The position numbers and the translations under genes are program-made. Source: Candidatus Altimarinota bacterium (GTDB lineage: Bacteria; Patescibacteriota; Gracilibacteria; UBA4473). Taken from it: a DNA stretch of 27,460 nt. The notes below the pieces were generated by a model. It was given only the letters and a program-made list of their open reading frames with translations, searched no databases and was not told the origin of the DNA. This document shows positions 6,994-15,239 of this stretch, piece by piece. Location of the stretch: the NCBI GenBank assembly GCA_020630245.1, contig JAHDBZ010000004.1, positions 8,911 to 36,370 of the forward strand, given 5' to 3'. The first letter of the stretch is position 1. Every line of letters begins with the position of its first letter.

Positions 6994-8525
6994 TATTGTT
7001 CTTTACTGGCCATCGCTCGAGCGACCATCGTGGCTAACTGCTCACGCGTAATAGAAGTATCAAATGGAATCGATAGATCGAGCACATAACCTCGATTGAC
7101 TGCAAGATCTACATACCCCTGATACCAGACTTCTGTCGCTACGGCTTCTCCTGGGAAAAGGGTTTCTCCAAGAATTTTGTAGGCTTCGGCGAAATTTACC
7201 TGGTTAGCAGGCTTAAACGTTCCATCGGGGTATCCCCCAACAATACCATTTGCCTGCGCAAAACACACAAAGGCAGCAAACCACTCCTGGCGTACATCTG
7301 GGAAACAATCAAATCCTCGGGGGTTAGATTCTACAGTTCCCACAATAATTTTGGTGAACTCTGCACGGTTTACTGGATTTTCCGGACGATAAGTCCCGTC
7401 ATCATAGCCCTGCACTATCCCACGTCGATTAATGTCTAAAATCGAACGAAAATCATGCGTGGCATTAACGTCTGAAAAAGGATATGGTTCCAACTCTTGC
7501 GTATCTGGATTTCGCACATAGATTGGTGTATCAACCGTATAGCGGACTAATTCTCGCGTTTCATTTTCCTCCGTTGTCGTTTGCGATTGCTCCGACTCAG
7601 GATCAACGGTAGTAACTAAATCAATCGTGGCTGTTTTTGTGGTCGTGTTTTCGCCTGTCGTAGCATCTGTAGAGGCAACAACAGCCGTTGTACTATCAGT
7701 CGTGCTCGTTGTACTTGTGGCAGTATTTGTTTGAGAAGCGGCTTCCGATTCCTGCGCAGCAGCCGCTTCGGCAGCAGCCTGTTCTTCCTCTAGTCGATTG
7801 GCCTCTTCTTCTGCAGCAAGGCGAGCCGCTTCCTCCTCAGCCGCTATCCGGGCGGCCTCTTCTTCTGCAGCAATACGAGCTGCTTCCTCTTCTGCTGCAA
7901 GTCGAGCTGCTTCTTCCTGTGCTTTTGTGATGAGTATTAAATCAGCCGCTACTCTTTCTTCGAGACTTGTAGATAATACATTTACCTGTCTCACTGATTC
8001 TTCTTCGAGCGTGTTAAACGCTTCTACGTCTCCGGCTTGATACTTTTCTAATGCTTCATAAAAGAGACTCGAAATCGAAAACAACTGCGCTTGGGCAGAA
8101 GCCCCCGAAAAGTCTGTTACAACTTCCTCCAGATACGCCGCAACTTCAATTACCGAATTATCAATACTTTCTCGGACTAACAACAACTCATTTTCATCTC
8201 CCGCCTTAAAAGCATTCAGATAATCACTGAAGAAGTTAACACGCCGGTTCCAAATTACCTCAAATCCACCACCAATTTCATCATCGTAAATCTCCGAAAT
8301 ACTATTTGCCATATCAGCCGCATTAGATTGTAGTGCCGGTAGAGACTGTGCCTGACCTCCCACTTGGTCCATTCCCTGTGCAAAACTCTGGAATGTTAAA
8401 TCTATGTAGGTTGTCATCAATTGATCAAGATCGACTCGCTGCGCTTGCACAGAAAATGGAAAAGCCAGTAAACCTAAAACATAAAGGCCTACGAACCATT
8501 TAAAAACGTGTTTTGGTGTTTGCAT
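6993..8525 (-). CDS. Secreted SLH-domain surface protein with a coiled-coil repeat stalk
   Basis: Start taken at ATG 8525 (510 aa); an in-frame GTG at 8546 is less likely because the ATG opens directly into a signal peptide (MQTPKHVFKWF, hydrophobic core, SVQA cleavage site). An ~170-residue helical domain follows, then five nine-residue Ala/Glu/Arg repeats (about 204-248), a Thr/Ser-rich linker (~263-320), and C-terminal SLH repeats: FSDV..GIVQGYDDGTYRPENPVNRAEF, a second with GGYPDGTFKPANQVNFAEA, and a weaker third ending SITREQLATMVAR. SLH domains hold proteins to the cell-surface polymer, so this is probably an envelope-anchored protein projecting on a stiff stalk. It lies 52 bases downstream of the 1408-aa gene and overlaps the debranching-enzyme gene by one base. 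Confidence 0.92.
   Translation of the reverse strand: MQTPKHVFKWFVGLYVLGLLAFPFSVQAQRVDLDQLMTTYIDLTFQSFAQGMDQVGGQAQSLPALQSNAADMANSISEIYDDEIGGGFEVIWNRRVNFFSDYLNAFKAGDENELLLVRESIDNSVIEVAAYLEEVVTDFSGASAQAQLFSISSLFYEALEKYQAGDVEAFNTLEEESVRQVNVLSTSLEERVAADLILITKAQEEAARLAAEEEAARIAAEEEAARIAAEEEAARLAAEEEANRLEEEQAAAEAAAAQESEAASQTNTATSTTSTTDSTTAVVASTDATTGENTTTKTATIDLVTTVDPESEQSQTTTEENETRELVRYTVDTPIYVRNPDTQELEPYPFSDVNATHDFRSILDINRRGIVQGYDDGTYRPENPVNRAEFTKIIVGTVESNPRGFDCFPDVRQEWFAAFVCFAQANGIVGGYPDGTFKPANQVNFAEAYKILGETLFPGEAVATEVWYQGYVDLAVNRGYVLDLSIPFDTSITREQLATMVARAMASKEQ
7782..7916 (-). repeat. 27-bp tandem coding repeat (nine-residue EEAARxAAE units)
   Basis: Five consecutive nine-residue units in the SLH protein, the last diverged (ANRLEEE). 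They predict a long, highly charged single helix or coiled coil. The DNA units are similar but not identical, so copy-number change by slippage is plausible. Confidence 0.85.
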
Positions 8526-8577
8526 TTTGGTATTTTTACAAAGCACAGGTTAACCAAAAAACCAGTGGTAAGCAAAT

Positions 8578-11500
8578 CTAGAACGGCAATCTCCGAGATT
8601 TTTTGATGCGCCCTAACTGACACTCAATTGCAAATGATTTTTTGCCAAATTTCGTATCAAAGTAACCGCGCAATTGACCACCTCGATGTCCATTTATCAT
8701 TAGTTTTCTGAGTCCATCGGTGGCCTGAAATTGTGCCGTAAAGAGCGTCATAAAATCCTCAAAATTTAGTACCACCTTGGCTCGCACGGTAGCACCAAGC
8801 TTGATTTCAAAGCGGAGATTCCTTGCCAAAAACTGATTTTGCAGCGAAATCTCTAGCAGGCGTAACGCCTGATCTAGGGTGATGACTACCGTGTCGTCAA
8901 CAACCGCAAATTCTGTTCCCTGTTCCAGCAACCAAGAAATAGCCTCGTCACTGAGCAAGCCCATAGTATGAAGCTTGAGTAAATGCTTGTAGAGTTTTTC
9001 TGGTACGACTTCGGCAGCTTCGGCTAGCGGTGCTTTCGTCTCTACTGGACGGAGTTCTTCTATCGATTCTTCTACAAACACTTGATTATCTGTTTGTTCA
9101 ATATCTTCACCCTCGTCTTCTCGGTTTTCGCTATCATGTCGCATAATCTGATCGACCTCGGTGAGGACTTCTGCCCCGGGCTGCAGGTAATCAGAGAAAT
9201 TTTCACTTGTTTCAGTCGTATTTTCGACGTTGATTGGTTCGGTATCTGGCACTTCCTCCTCTGCATCTTCTTCCACTGTTTCTGCCGCCACACTAACTTC
9301 TTCCGTCGTCTCATCTTCCGCTTCTAATAGGCCATCTTCAGCTTCGGTATCAATGGCTTCGATTCCAATTGGTTCGATCATGTCGACATCTAGCGCGGCT
9401 TCGGTAGTTGAGGCGGCGGCTTCTAATGATTCATCCTGAACCTCATTGGTTTCACCCTTTGTTTCTGCTTCAGAATCTTCGGATTCTGCGTCTTCGATCT
9501 CTGCCGGAATAACTTCTGTCATTTTCTCTTCCAATACAGACTCTGCATCAACGGTTTCGCTCTCTTCTGTCTCGAGCTCTGTAGTTTCAAGATCAAACGC
9601 TTCGGTTTCTGGCTCTATCTCGGCAACAATTTCGTTCTCCAAAGGCACCGTCTCAATGTCTTCCTCAAGATCCTCCGCAGTTGCCAACAAGCGATCCGAT
9701 ATATTTTCCGAAACATCTCCCGCTTCGACCCATTCTCCATCTGCGTCCATTACTTCAAGCAACTGTGCTTCGAAATCTTCCTCTGAAATATCTTGGTCGA
9801 GCGCTAAACGGTCATCCAGACTAAAGTAATGCAGATACATACTTTTGATGGTGATAAATCTTTCTCCGTCTGGATTTTTGGTTCTTTTAACTAAGTTATT
9901 AAATACATTGTCGAGTCCCGGCACCACATCGAAATCTGTTGGTTTGTAGGGATATCCAGTGGCAAAACTTTTGAGGATCTGAAAGAGTCGAGATTGGGGA
10001 TCTTTGGATTCCAGGCCGCGCATGTCTTGGCGAATACGAAGCGTAAAATTTTTCCAGGTCGTTTCTCGAAATCCGGCCAACATGTTCACCAAGACCGGTA
10101 CCGCGATCTTGAGGTCCGCCGGTGGAATACCGCCAAGGTTAAACTCTGGCAATTGCATCACTCGATTGAATCGCTCGACGCCTTTTGGGTTCATACCTTC
10201 CGGTTCTAGCCCAAAGCGTTTCATCCACGGCGTTTTCTCGGCCGGCGTTTCCATGTTTGTTTCCAGGTTCTCAGTCAGTTCTTGACTGCCTTCTTCGACG
10301 ACTTCTGTTTGAGGGTCTGTTGTCTCTGAAGTTTCTTCTTCGACTTCTAAGGTATCGGCTGGGTTATTGGCCAACGCTAACTGTTGCATGCGCAACGCTT
10401 CGATATGGGCCATGGCCTCTTTTTCAACCAGATACCAATCATTGATATCGATAAATTGCATGTCTCCGATCCCTGTTTTGATCGCTTCGTAAAAAGCCGT
10501 GGGCGTACTCAACTGTGCCGAAGTAAAGTCTAAGTTTTTAGGGACTTGATATTTTTGCACTACCTCCTGAGCCGCATGACGACGAGACTTGTGCAACGCG
10601 ACGGCCTGGGCTGCGTAAGAATTTAGCTCTGGTTCAAGTGATTTTAATTGATCTGGTCGTAGACCAAATTGAGACACAAGGGCTTTTGCTGAACTGGCTT
10701 TAATAGCCGCAGATGTAGGATTTTCCACGCCTTTATTTTTGGCAAAATGATGCACTGTGCCGAGTAAGTTTTGATCATTCATAGCCGCTCGTGCTTTGTC
10801 GAGTGCAGCGCCTTCCGACTGCTCATGACTGCGCCAAGCTTCTTTGGCTCGTGGGATAAAAAATCGATCCCGCAGTACGTCATAACGATTGTTGGGTATG
10901 ATCCCTAGTGCTCCAGGATTAGATTGAGAAAATGCTAGCTTGGCGGCTGCTACGAAATCCGTTTGATTCTTAAAGTCTAAAGGATTGGGTAGACCCGCCG
11001 ACTCCATAGCGCTCTGCACTTTGCCTTCGTTTTCTTTGAGCATGGTCTTAATCCGAGGATAAAAATGTGTACGCATATGCGCATCCCATTCACTATCGGT
11101 GAGTTTTCCCTTAATATTGTTGGGCAGATTTTCTTTGGCAATCCGATAAAAATCTTCGGCAGTCCGTGGCTTTTTATCTTTATGCGACAGTGAAACGGTG
11201 GCCATCGCGCTAGCGACTCGCTCTGAATCGGTCTTTTTCTCAAGGTCTCGTTTGGTCCAGACCATATCGACCTTGGCTCGTAGATCTTTAGCAATGAGTT
11301 GATTCCAGCGCTCATCAGGGATCAATTTTTGTTGGTTGAGATCGGTCGTCGTGGTTTTGATGAAATCAATCAATTCCGCCTTCGTGTTAAACTTTTTAGT
11401 TTCGGCCGTTTTGAGGGCTCCATCGAGCTGACTCCAAACCTTTTCAGTACCTTTTTCTAAATATTTTTCATACGCCGCCGTGGCTTTAGTTTTTAGTTTT

Positions 11501-12804
11501 TCTCCGACTTTATCGTCCCAGACTTCATCCGGCAAAAGGCCTTGATTTTGCACTTCTCGAGAGAGAGCTTTTACGTAGTCGACAAACTCCGATTCGGAAG
11601 CAAAGCGTTGCTCAGAAAAACGATCTAGCCCCGCATCCAAAATCGTCCACGCTCGTGCCTGACCGGTTTCAATTTTGGCTTCCCATGCCTGTTCGGCGGC
11701 ACGCATGTTTCGTGCTCTCAGACGATCCCATTCACTGTCAGGCATATATTTTTTAGCCTGGCTATTTTTTTGATCCGGGAAAGCGGCTTGCATTTGCGAC
11801 TGCACAAAGGCTTCGTACTCAGCTCGAGAGGCAAAGTTTTGATTATTGGCTTCTCTCAAGATTTGTGCATGGGCCTGCATCACTTGATTTTTATTGGACT
11901 CAAGTTGCCGTTTGTAGGCAGTCTCAACGCGAATAACATAGGGGCCGACCAAACGATTTTCTAAATATTTCTCGGCTACAAAATTGGTATCAAAATCCAC
12001 GCCATAACGATCGCGCAAAAGGCGAAATATTTTCTGTGGATCTTTTTGTAGATCTAGTAGGTTCTGTTCATCGGCCAAACAATGATCCACCGACCGCTCG
12101 AGTCTATTGGGATCACTCAAAAATTTTTCGGCTGTTTCATATTTTTTGCGTTCGGCCCGTATATTTTCGGCCACTGTCTGCGCCTGTCCCAGTGCCTCAC
12201 GATAATCGGTGTCTCCGTTTCTAATAGTATCTGCGAAAGTGGCGTTTGCCCCGGCAAAAGCGGAATCTGCAATGTCGACAAAAAAATCTAAGTGAATATC
12301 GGCCGTTGTTTCGTCGATCTCTTTAGCTCCTTTAGTGAGCGCGTTGAGCGTGGCTATTTGTTGGCTCGCTAAATCACGATACCCAAAATCATCTAAAGAT
12401 TGGGCATCGGCTTCTTGTTTGGCAAATAGTTCATTGATCGCATCTTTCGCTCCATAGGAAGCCTCGGTAAAAAATGGCGTATCCCGTAGTTTATCTTGCG
12501 CGCCGGCCAGTTCTTCGCGTAGGCGCGGGTGTTCAACGGTAATTTCTTGGTACAGGGCATCATGCGCGCCTTGCGCGCTGTCGACATAAGCGCTGATATT
12601 GTCTTCTCGGTGCTCACCATCCAATCCTAAGTCTCTAGCATTCTGACGCACAAACTCAGAAAAAGGCTGCTCACGCGTATTTCTATTTTTTATAAATTTA
12701 TAAAGCTGCCCGGCCCACTGATCGGCATTTGGCACGTTGAGTTTCCTCGCTACTTCTGAGCGTAACGCTTCGTCTTGACCGAGTCGTTCGACACCTCGTT
12801 CCAT
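8578..12804 (-). CDS. Giant helical-repeat protein with acidic linker, unknown family
   Basis: A 1408-residue protein, unrecognised. No signal peptide or membrane segment is visible, so it is probably cytoplasmic or non-classically exported. Residues ~1-305 are helical and charged. Residues ~308-660 contain about five tandem units of 65-72 residues, each running: hydrophobic helix, a Phe/aromatic helix (FASESEFVDYVK type), a turn such as LLPDEVW or LIPDERW, and a helix ending near Trp. A degenerate unit may lie at ~741-805. Residues ~815-855 are an acidic linker; ~857-1000 form a compact domain (MKRFGLEPEGMNPKGVERFN onwards); ~1005-1260 are extremely Glu/Asp/Thr-rich and probably disordered; ~1265-1408 form a final basic mixed alpha/beta domain. 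It lies first in a run with the SLH and debranching genes, which hints at an envelope or scaffold role (inference only). Confidence 0.85.
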   Translation of the reverse strand: MERGVERLGQDEALRSEVARKLNVPNADQWAGQLYKFIKNRNTREQPFSEFVRQNARDLGLDGEHREDNISAYVDSAQGAHDALYQEITVEHPRLREELAGAQDKLRDTPFFTEASYGAKDAINELFAKQEADAQSLDDFGYRDLASQQIATLNALTKGAKEIDETTADIHLDFFVDIADSAFAGANATFADTIRNGDTDYREALGQAQTVAENIRAERKKYETAEKFLSDPNRLERSVDHCLADEQNLLDLQKDPQKIFRLLRDRYGVDFDTNFVAEKYLENRLVGPYVIRVETAYKRQLESNKNQVMQAHAQILREANNQNFASRAEYEAFVQSQMQAAFPDQKNSQAKKYMPDSEWDRLRARNMRAAEQAWEAKIETGQARAWTILDAGLDRFSEQRFASESEFVDYVKALSREVQNQGLLPDEVWDDKVGEKLKTKATAAYEKYLEKGTEKVWSQLDGALKTAETKKFNTKAELIDFIKTTTTDLNQQKLIPDERWNQLIAKDLRAKVDMVWTKRDLEKKTDSERVASAMATVSLSHKDKKPRTAEDFYRIAKENLPNNIKGKLTDSEWDAHMRTHFYPRIKTMLKENEGKVQSAMESAGLPNPLDFKNQTDFVAAAKLAFSQSNPGALGIIPNNRYDVLRDRFFIPRAKEAWRSHEQSEGAALDKARAAMNDQNLLGTVHHFAKNKGVENPTSAAIKASSAKALVSQFGLRPDQLKSLEPELNSYAAQAVALHKSRRHAAQEVVQKYQVPKNLDFTSAQLSTPTAFYEAIKTGIGDMQFIDINDWYLVEKEAMAHIEALRMQQLALANNPADTLEVEEETSETTDPQTEVVEEGSQELTENLETNMETPAEKTPWMKRFGLEPEGMNPKGVERFNRVMQLPEFNLGGIPPADLKIAVPVLVNMLAGFRETTWKNFTLRIRQDMRGLESKDPQSRLFQILKSFATGYPYKPTDFDVVPGLDNVFNNLVKRTKNPDGERFITIKSMYLHYFSLDDRLALDQDISEEDFEAQLLEVMDADGEWVEAGDVSENISDRLLATAEDLEEDIETVPLENEIVAEIEPETEAFDLETTELETEESETVDAESVLEEKMTEVIPAEIEDAESEDSEAETKGETNEVQDESLEAAASTTEAALDVDMIEPIGIEAIDTEAEDGLLEAEDETTEEVSVAAETVEEDAEEEVPDTEPINVENTTETSENFSDYLQPGAEVLTEVDQIMRHDSENREDEGEDIEQTDNQVFVEESIEELRPVETKAPLAEAAEVVPEKLYKHLLKLHTMGLLSDEAISWLLEQGTEFAVVDDTVVITLDQALRLLEISLQNQFLARNLRFEIKLGATVRAKVVLNFEDFMTLFTAQFQATDGLRKLMINGHRGGQLRGYFDTKFGKKSFAIECQLGRIKKSRRLPF
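10825..11883 (-). repeat. Tandem ~65-72-residue helical repeats in the 1408-aa protein
   Basis: Units at residues ~308-378, 383-450, 454-520, 528-594 and 595-660. Shared positions: an opening hydrophobic helix (AWTILDAGLD, VWSQLDGALK, VQSAMESAGL), an aromatic/acidic helix (SEFVDYVK, AELIDFIK, TDFVAAAK), a Pro turn before Trp (LPDEVWD, IPDERWN, LTDSEWD, MPDSEWD), and a closing helix with Ala/Trp. Recognised by aligning the protein against itself by eye. Confidence 0.75.
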
Positions 12805-12844
12805 AAACTAAAAAATTATTACCACTATCTAACATTAAAGTATG

Positions 12845-12875
12845 CAAAAAACAAGCCCGGACCGTAGCCCGGGCT
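12845..12875 (-). terminator. Rho-independent terminator of the DUF305 operon
   Basis: On the minus strand the arms AGCCCGG (12875-12869) and CCGGGCT (12860-12854) pair perfectly around an eight-base loop, followed by TTGTTTTTT (12853-12845). It begins 8 bases after the stop codon of the DUF305 gene. Confidence 0.9.
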
Positions 12876-12882
12876 ATAAAAT

Positions 12883-13629
12883 TTAGCGCACTCCAGCTCG
12901 TCGGAGCCAGAGCTTCATACCGTAGATCTCACCGACCTGGGCACTGAGAATTTGTTGCGCGAGTTGTTTTACCCGTCGGTCTTTACCGTGCTCGAGAACC
13001 ACGCGAGCCATATCTAAAGCGCCCTGATGATGTGGGATCATCCCCACCATAAAATCAACATCACTTTCACCCGTATAATCTATCATCATGTTTTGGTGCA
13101 TCATATGATTGACCATCTTAGACTTACGAGTGGCGATTGGGTCTCGCAGGATATTTTCCCCGCGCTCGTAGGCAATTGTATTGATGAGGTCTTTCATAAG
13201 TTTGATCTCGCGCTTTTGGTCACGGATTACTTTGTTCGCAAAGCCACGTACATTTCCATTGCGACCATAACGAAGCTGTACCATCGCCATATCAACGGCT
13301 CCCTGATGATGTGGGATCATACCGGCCAAGAAGTCCAAATCTGGATCACCGCTAAAGTTAATATCCATAGCATCGTGCATCGTGTGATGGATGTGCATAT
13401 ATCGCTCTGTTGCTGGGTCCGGCGCAAAGTGATGCACTGTAAAATCATCACTATGCACATCAAAATTATGCATTTTCTCCATAGGAGGATTCTCAATGGC
13501 TTCCATGAGCTCCATCATTTCTGGAGCTGCTTCCATTTCTGGCACGGCGTGATGATCGTGATGACCATCCATGCTGGCTAGCGCTGGAATGGTAATAAAT
13601 AAGAGGCTTAGCATTAATAATTTTTTCAT
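12883..13629 (-). CDS. Exported protein with two DUF305 domains (probable copper/metal handling)
   Basis: Start set at ATG 13629 (248 aa), because it opens into a clean signal peptide (MKKLLMLSLLFITIPALAS); the frame continues open to 13698. The mature N-terminus is His/Met/Glu-rich (DGHHDHHAVPEMEAAPEMMELM). Two DUF305 ferritin-like four-helix units follow, each with the hallmark GMIPHHQGAxDMA, and they are closely similar to each other. Between them is a second Met/His cluster (KMVNHMMHQNMM). DUF305 proteins are commonly linked to copper and other metals outside the cytoplasm, and the Met/His clusters fit copper binding (inference). It follows the small cysteine-containing exported protein on the same strand and ends at a strong terminator. 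Confidence 0.9.
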   Translation of the reverse strand: MKKLLMLSLLFITIPALASMDGHHDHHAVPEMEAAPEMMELMEAIENPPMEKMHNFDVHSDDFTVHHFAPDPATERYMHIHHTMHDAMDINFSGDPDLDFLAGMIPHHQGAVDMAMVQLRYGRNGNVRGFANKVIRDQKREIKLMKDLINTIAYERGENILRDPIATRKSKMVNHMMHQNMMIDYTGESDVDFMVGMIPHHQGALDMARVVLEHGKDRRVKQLAQQILSAQVGEIYGMKLWLRRAGVR

Positions 13630-13705
13630 AGTTTTACATTGGTTAAATAAATATTTTTTTACGTGAAGAACATAAGGAGACATCTGTCTCGAATACACAA
13701 AAATT

Positions 13706-14059
13706 TTAAAGCCGTAGGCGAATCGTATCGGTGAACCAGTTCTGGGCGGTCACAATCCTGTCAGGCGGTCCACGCGGCACCGTGGCAAAAACAGCTCCTA
13801 TAGCTCGAACACCAAACTCTAAAATTCCAGCATCAAAAACAACGTCATTCTGAAATTCTGTTTCCACTAATTCGTCTACCAGGTCTGCTGGCTGATCCAA
13901 AATATCAACCGCTACCAAGCACCATTCACAACCATGCATCGCCTCCCCAGTATCATGACAATCTGGCATAGCCTGTACGTTTTGACCAAAAGCCAGCGTC
14001 AGACATCCAAGCCAGAACACCTTGAGAGCCAATAGACTAAACGTAACGCCTTTCATCAT
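13706..14059 (-). CDS. Small exported cysteine-containing protein, unknown
   Basis: A 117-residue protein with a signal peptide (MMKGVTFSLLALKVFWLGCLTLAFG, cleavage near VQA). Just after the predicted cleavage site lies CHDTGEAMHGCEWC, a Cys/His/Met cluster able to bind metal or form disulfides. The remainder is acidic and then ends in a basic, aromatic tail (PRGPPDRIVTAQNWF). The cluster resembles the Cys/His segments of small periplasmic copper-associated proteins such as the DUF2946 type, but the family is not established. It lies upstream of the double-DUF305 gene on the same strand (76-base gap to that ATG), so a shared metal-handling operon is the best reading. Two adjacent ATGs (14059 and 14056) are possible starts. 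Confidence 0.7.
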   Translation of the reverse strand: MMKGVTFSLLALKVFWLGCLTLAFGQNVQAMPDCHDTGEAMHGCEWCLVAVDILDQPADLVDELVETEFQNDVVFDAGILEFGVRAIGAVFATVPRGPPDRIVTAQNWFTDTIRLRL

Positions 14060-14099
14060 CGCCCAGATTAAAATGTTCTCGAGACAAAAACAAATAAAT

Positions 14100-15119
14100 C
14101 TAAGCCGTAAATGCCTGTTGTCGCTCCACCTGATCGATCAGTGATTTTGAGCGACGAATAAAGGTAAATAACGGCATGGTCTTGGCTGGTTTTCGACGAT
14201 GTTCTCGGGCAATTTTGGCAAAGAGGCTCGCATGACGATGCCAGATCTTCATTGCATGCCAAAACGAACGATCCGGATCGAGCATATTGGTCGGGAGGGA
14301 CATCATGCCATTGGCTTCGATGACGATGAAGTCTCCATTTTGGAAAGCTTCAGTTGAGATGGCTTTGACATCCAAACGACCGAAGTTGTAGCCCGGCACA
14401 TCATCAAAGAGTTCGTGTAGTCGTTCGTAAATTTTGTCAGTAATCAGGTGCGTGTCTTCGGTGAATTTTGACCCCAGGGTGTTGGAACCGATGAACGAAA
14501 GCACTCTTTTTTCTCCCTCGGGCAGTACCTCAGTCGTATCGATTTCCTTGAGGAAGCTGGGCCAGTATGAAGAGTAGCGTTCATTTGCCTCAGCTAGCTG
14601 TTGAATCGTCGACTGACCATCGCCGATCACGGTTGGGAACGTCTTTTGGTTAATTGAAGGGATTTGGATCTTTCCTCGGTAACGTGCGTAAAACAGCCCA
14701 AATTCGATATCTCCTGGCACAAAGTCCTGAATCAGATAATCCACGTCTAGCGCTGGCTTGACCTTGGCAATGTCCGCAGCAGATTTGAGCTTAAAAATAC
14801 CCTTACCAACAAAACCGTTGTCTGGTTTCAGGATCACCGGATAACCGTGCTTGTCAGCGAAAGTCGTGATAATTTTTTCTTTTTCGGCAAATTCGAGAAC
14901 CTGGGGGATGAAGCCCGTCGGCGCAAATTTGTGCTGACCAATAACATCTTGGAACTTAAATTTTGAAGCGAGCGCCGAACCCCCGTATTCAATGCCAAAG
15001 TTGGATTTCATCATCGTGCTTGGCCGCAAGCCATGACACAGACACTGTACAAACGCCCACCCGTAATAAAACACATCATAGGTGCGAGATTTCCAGTATT
15101 CGGGGCTGCGTTTGGCCAT
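14100..15119 (-). CDS. ATP-grasp domain ligase of unknown substrate
   Basis: A 339-residue protein of the ATP-grasp superfamily, which joins a carboxylate to an amine or similar nucleophile through an acylphosphate. Visible elements: YPVILKPDNGFVGKGIFKL (ATP-binding lysine and glycine-rich loop, ~93-111), YLIQDFVPGDIEFGLFYAR (adenine-contact hinge), FGRLDVKAIS and FIVIEANGMMSLPTNM near the C-terminus (Mg-binding acid and Asn, as in D-Ala-D-Ala ligases and cyanophycin-synthetase-like enzymes). An N-terminal ~50 residues with YYGWAFVQCLCHG is unusual for the family. The substrate cannot be told from sequence. It is transcribed divergently from the DoxX-like gene across a 120-base gap. Confidence 0.85.
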   Translation of the reverse strand: MAKRSPEYWKSRTYDVFYYGWAFVQCLCHGLRPSTMMKSNFGIEYGGSALASKFKFQDVIGQHKFAPTGFIPQVLEFAEKEKIITTFADKHGYPVILKPDNGFVGKGIFKLKSAADIAKVKPALDVDYLIQDFVPGDIEFGLFYARYRGKIQIPSINQKTFPTVIGDGQSTIQQLAEANERYSSYWPSFLKEIDTTEVLPEGEKRVLSFIGSNTLGSKFTEDTHLITDKIYERLHELFDDVPGYNFGRLDVKAISTEAFQNGDFIVIEANGMMSLPTNMLDPDRSFWHAMKIWHRHASLFAKIAREHRRKPAKTMPLFTFIRRSKSLIDQVERQQAFTA

Positions 15120-15129
15120 TGCAGATCGG

Positions 15130-15198
15130 ATCCTAGTAATCTAGATAACTTAATCAAACAGGGCTGGTATTCCATGATACATCGATTCAAGCTAGAAT
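15130..15198. promoter_or_regulatory. Possible divergent promoters
   Basis: Minus strand: TTGATT (15157-15152), 16 bp, TAGGAT (15135-15130) ahead of the ATP-grasp gene. Plus strand: TAGAAT at 15193-15198 as a -10, with only a weak -35 (TTCCAT, 15170-15175, 17-bp spacer). If the plus call is right, the transcript leader would be almost wholly the heptad array at 15202-15236. Confidence 0.35.
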
Positions 15199-15201
15199 AC
15201 C

Positions 15202-15236
15202 CTTACTTCTAACTTCTCTCCTCTAACTTTTTACTT
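15202..15236 (+). repeat. Heptad tandem repeat, CTTACTT family, five units
   Basis: Five 7-base units starting CTTACTT CTAACTT and ending in TTTACTT, exactly 35 bp, finishing 3 bases before the ATG of the DoxX-like gene. The consensus is YTNACYN. Confidence 0.8.
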
Positions 15237-15239
15237 AAT

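Noticed and set aside
9446..9829. Ser-rich open frame opposite the acidic region of the 1408-aa gene
   Set aside because: It is a mirror of Glu/Asp codons on the other strand, giving low-complexity serine runs with no start signal.
13027..13581. 184-residue open frame opposite the DUF305 gene
   Set aside because: It is His/Ile/Met-rich because it mirrors the DUF305 codons; the DUF305 frame has a signal peptide and two conserved domains.
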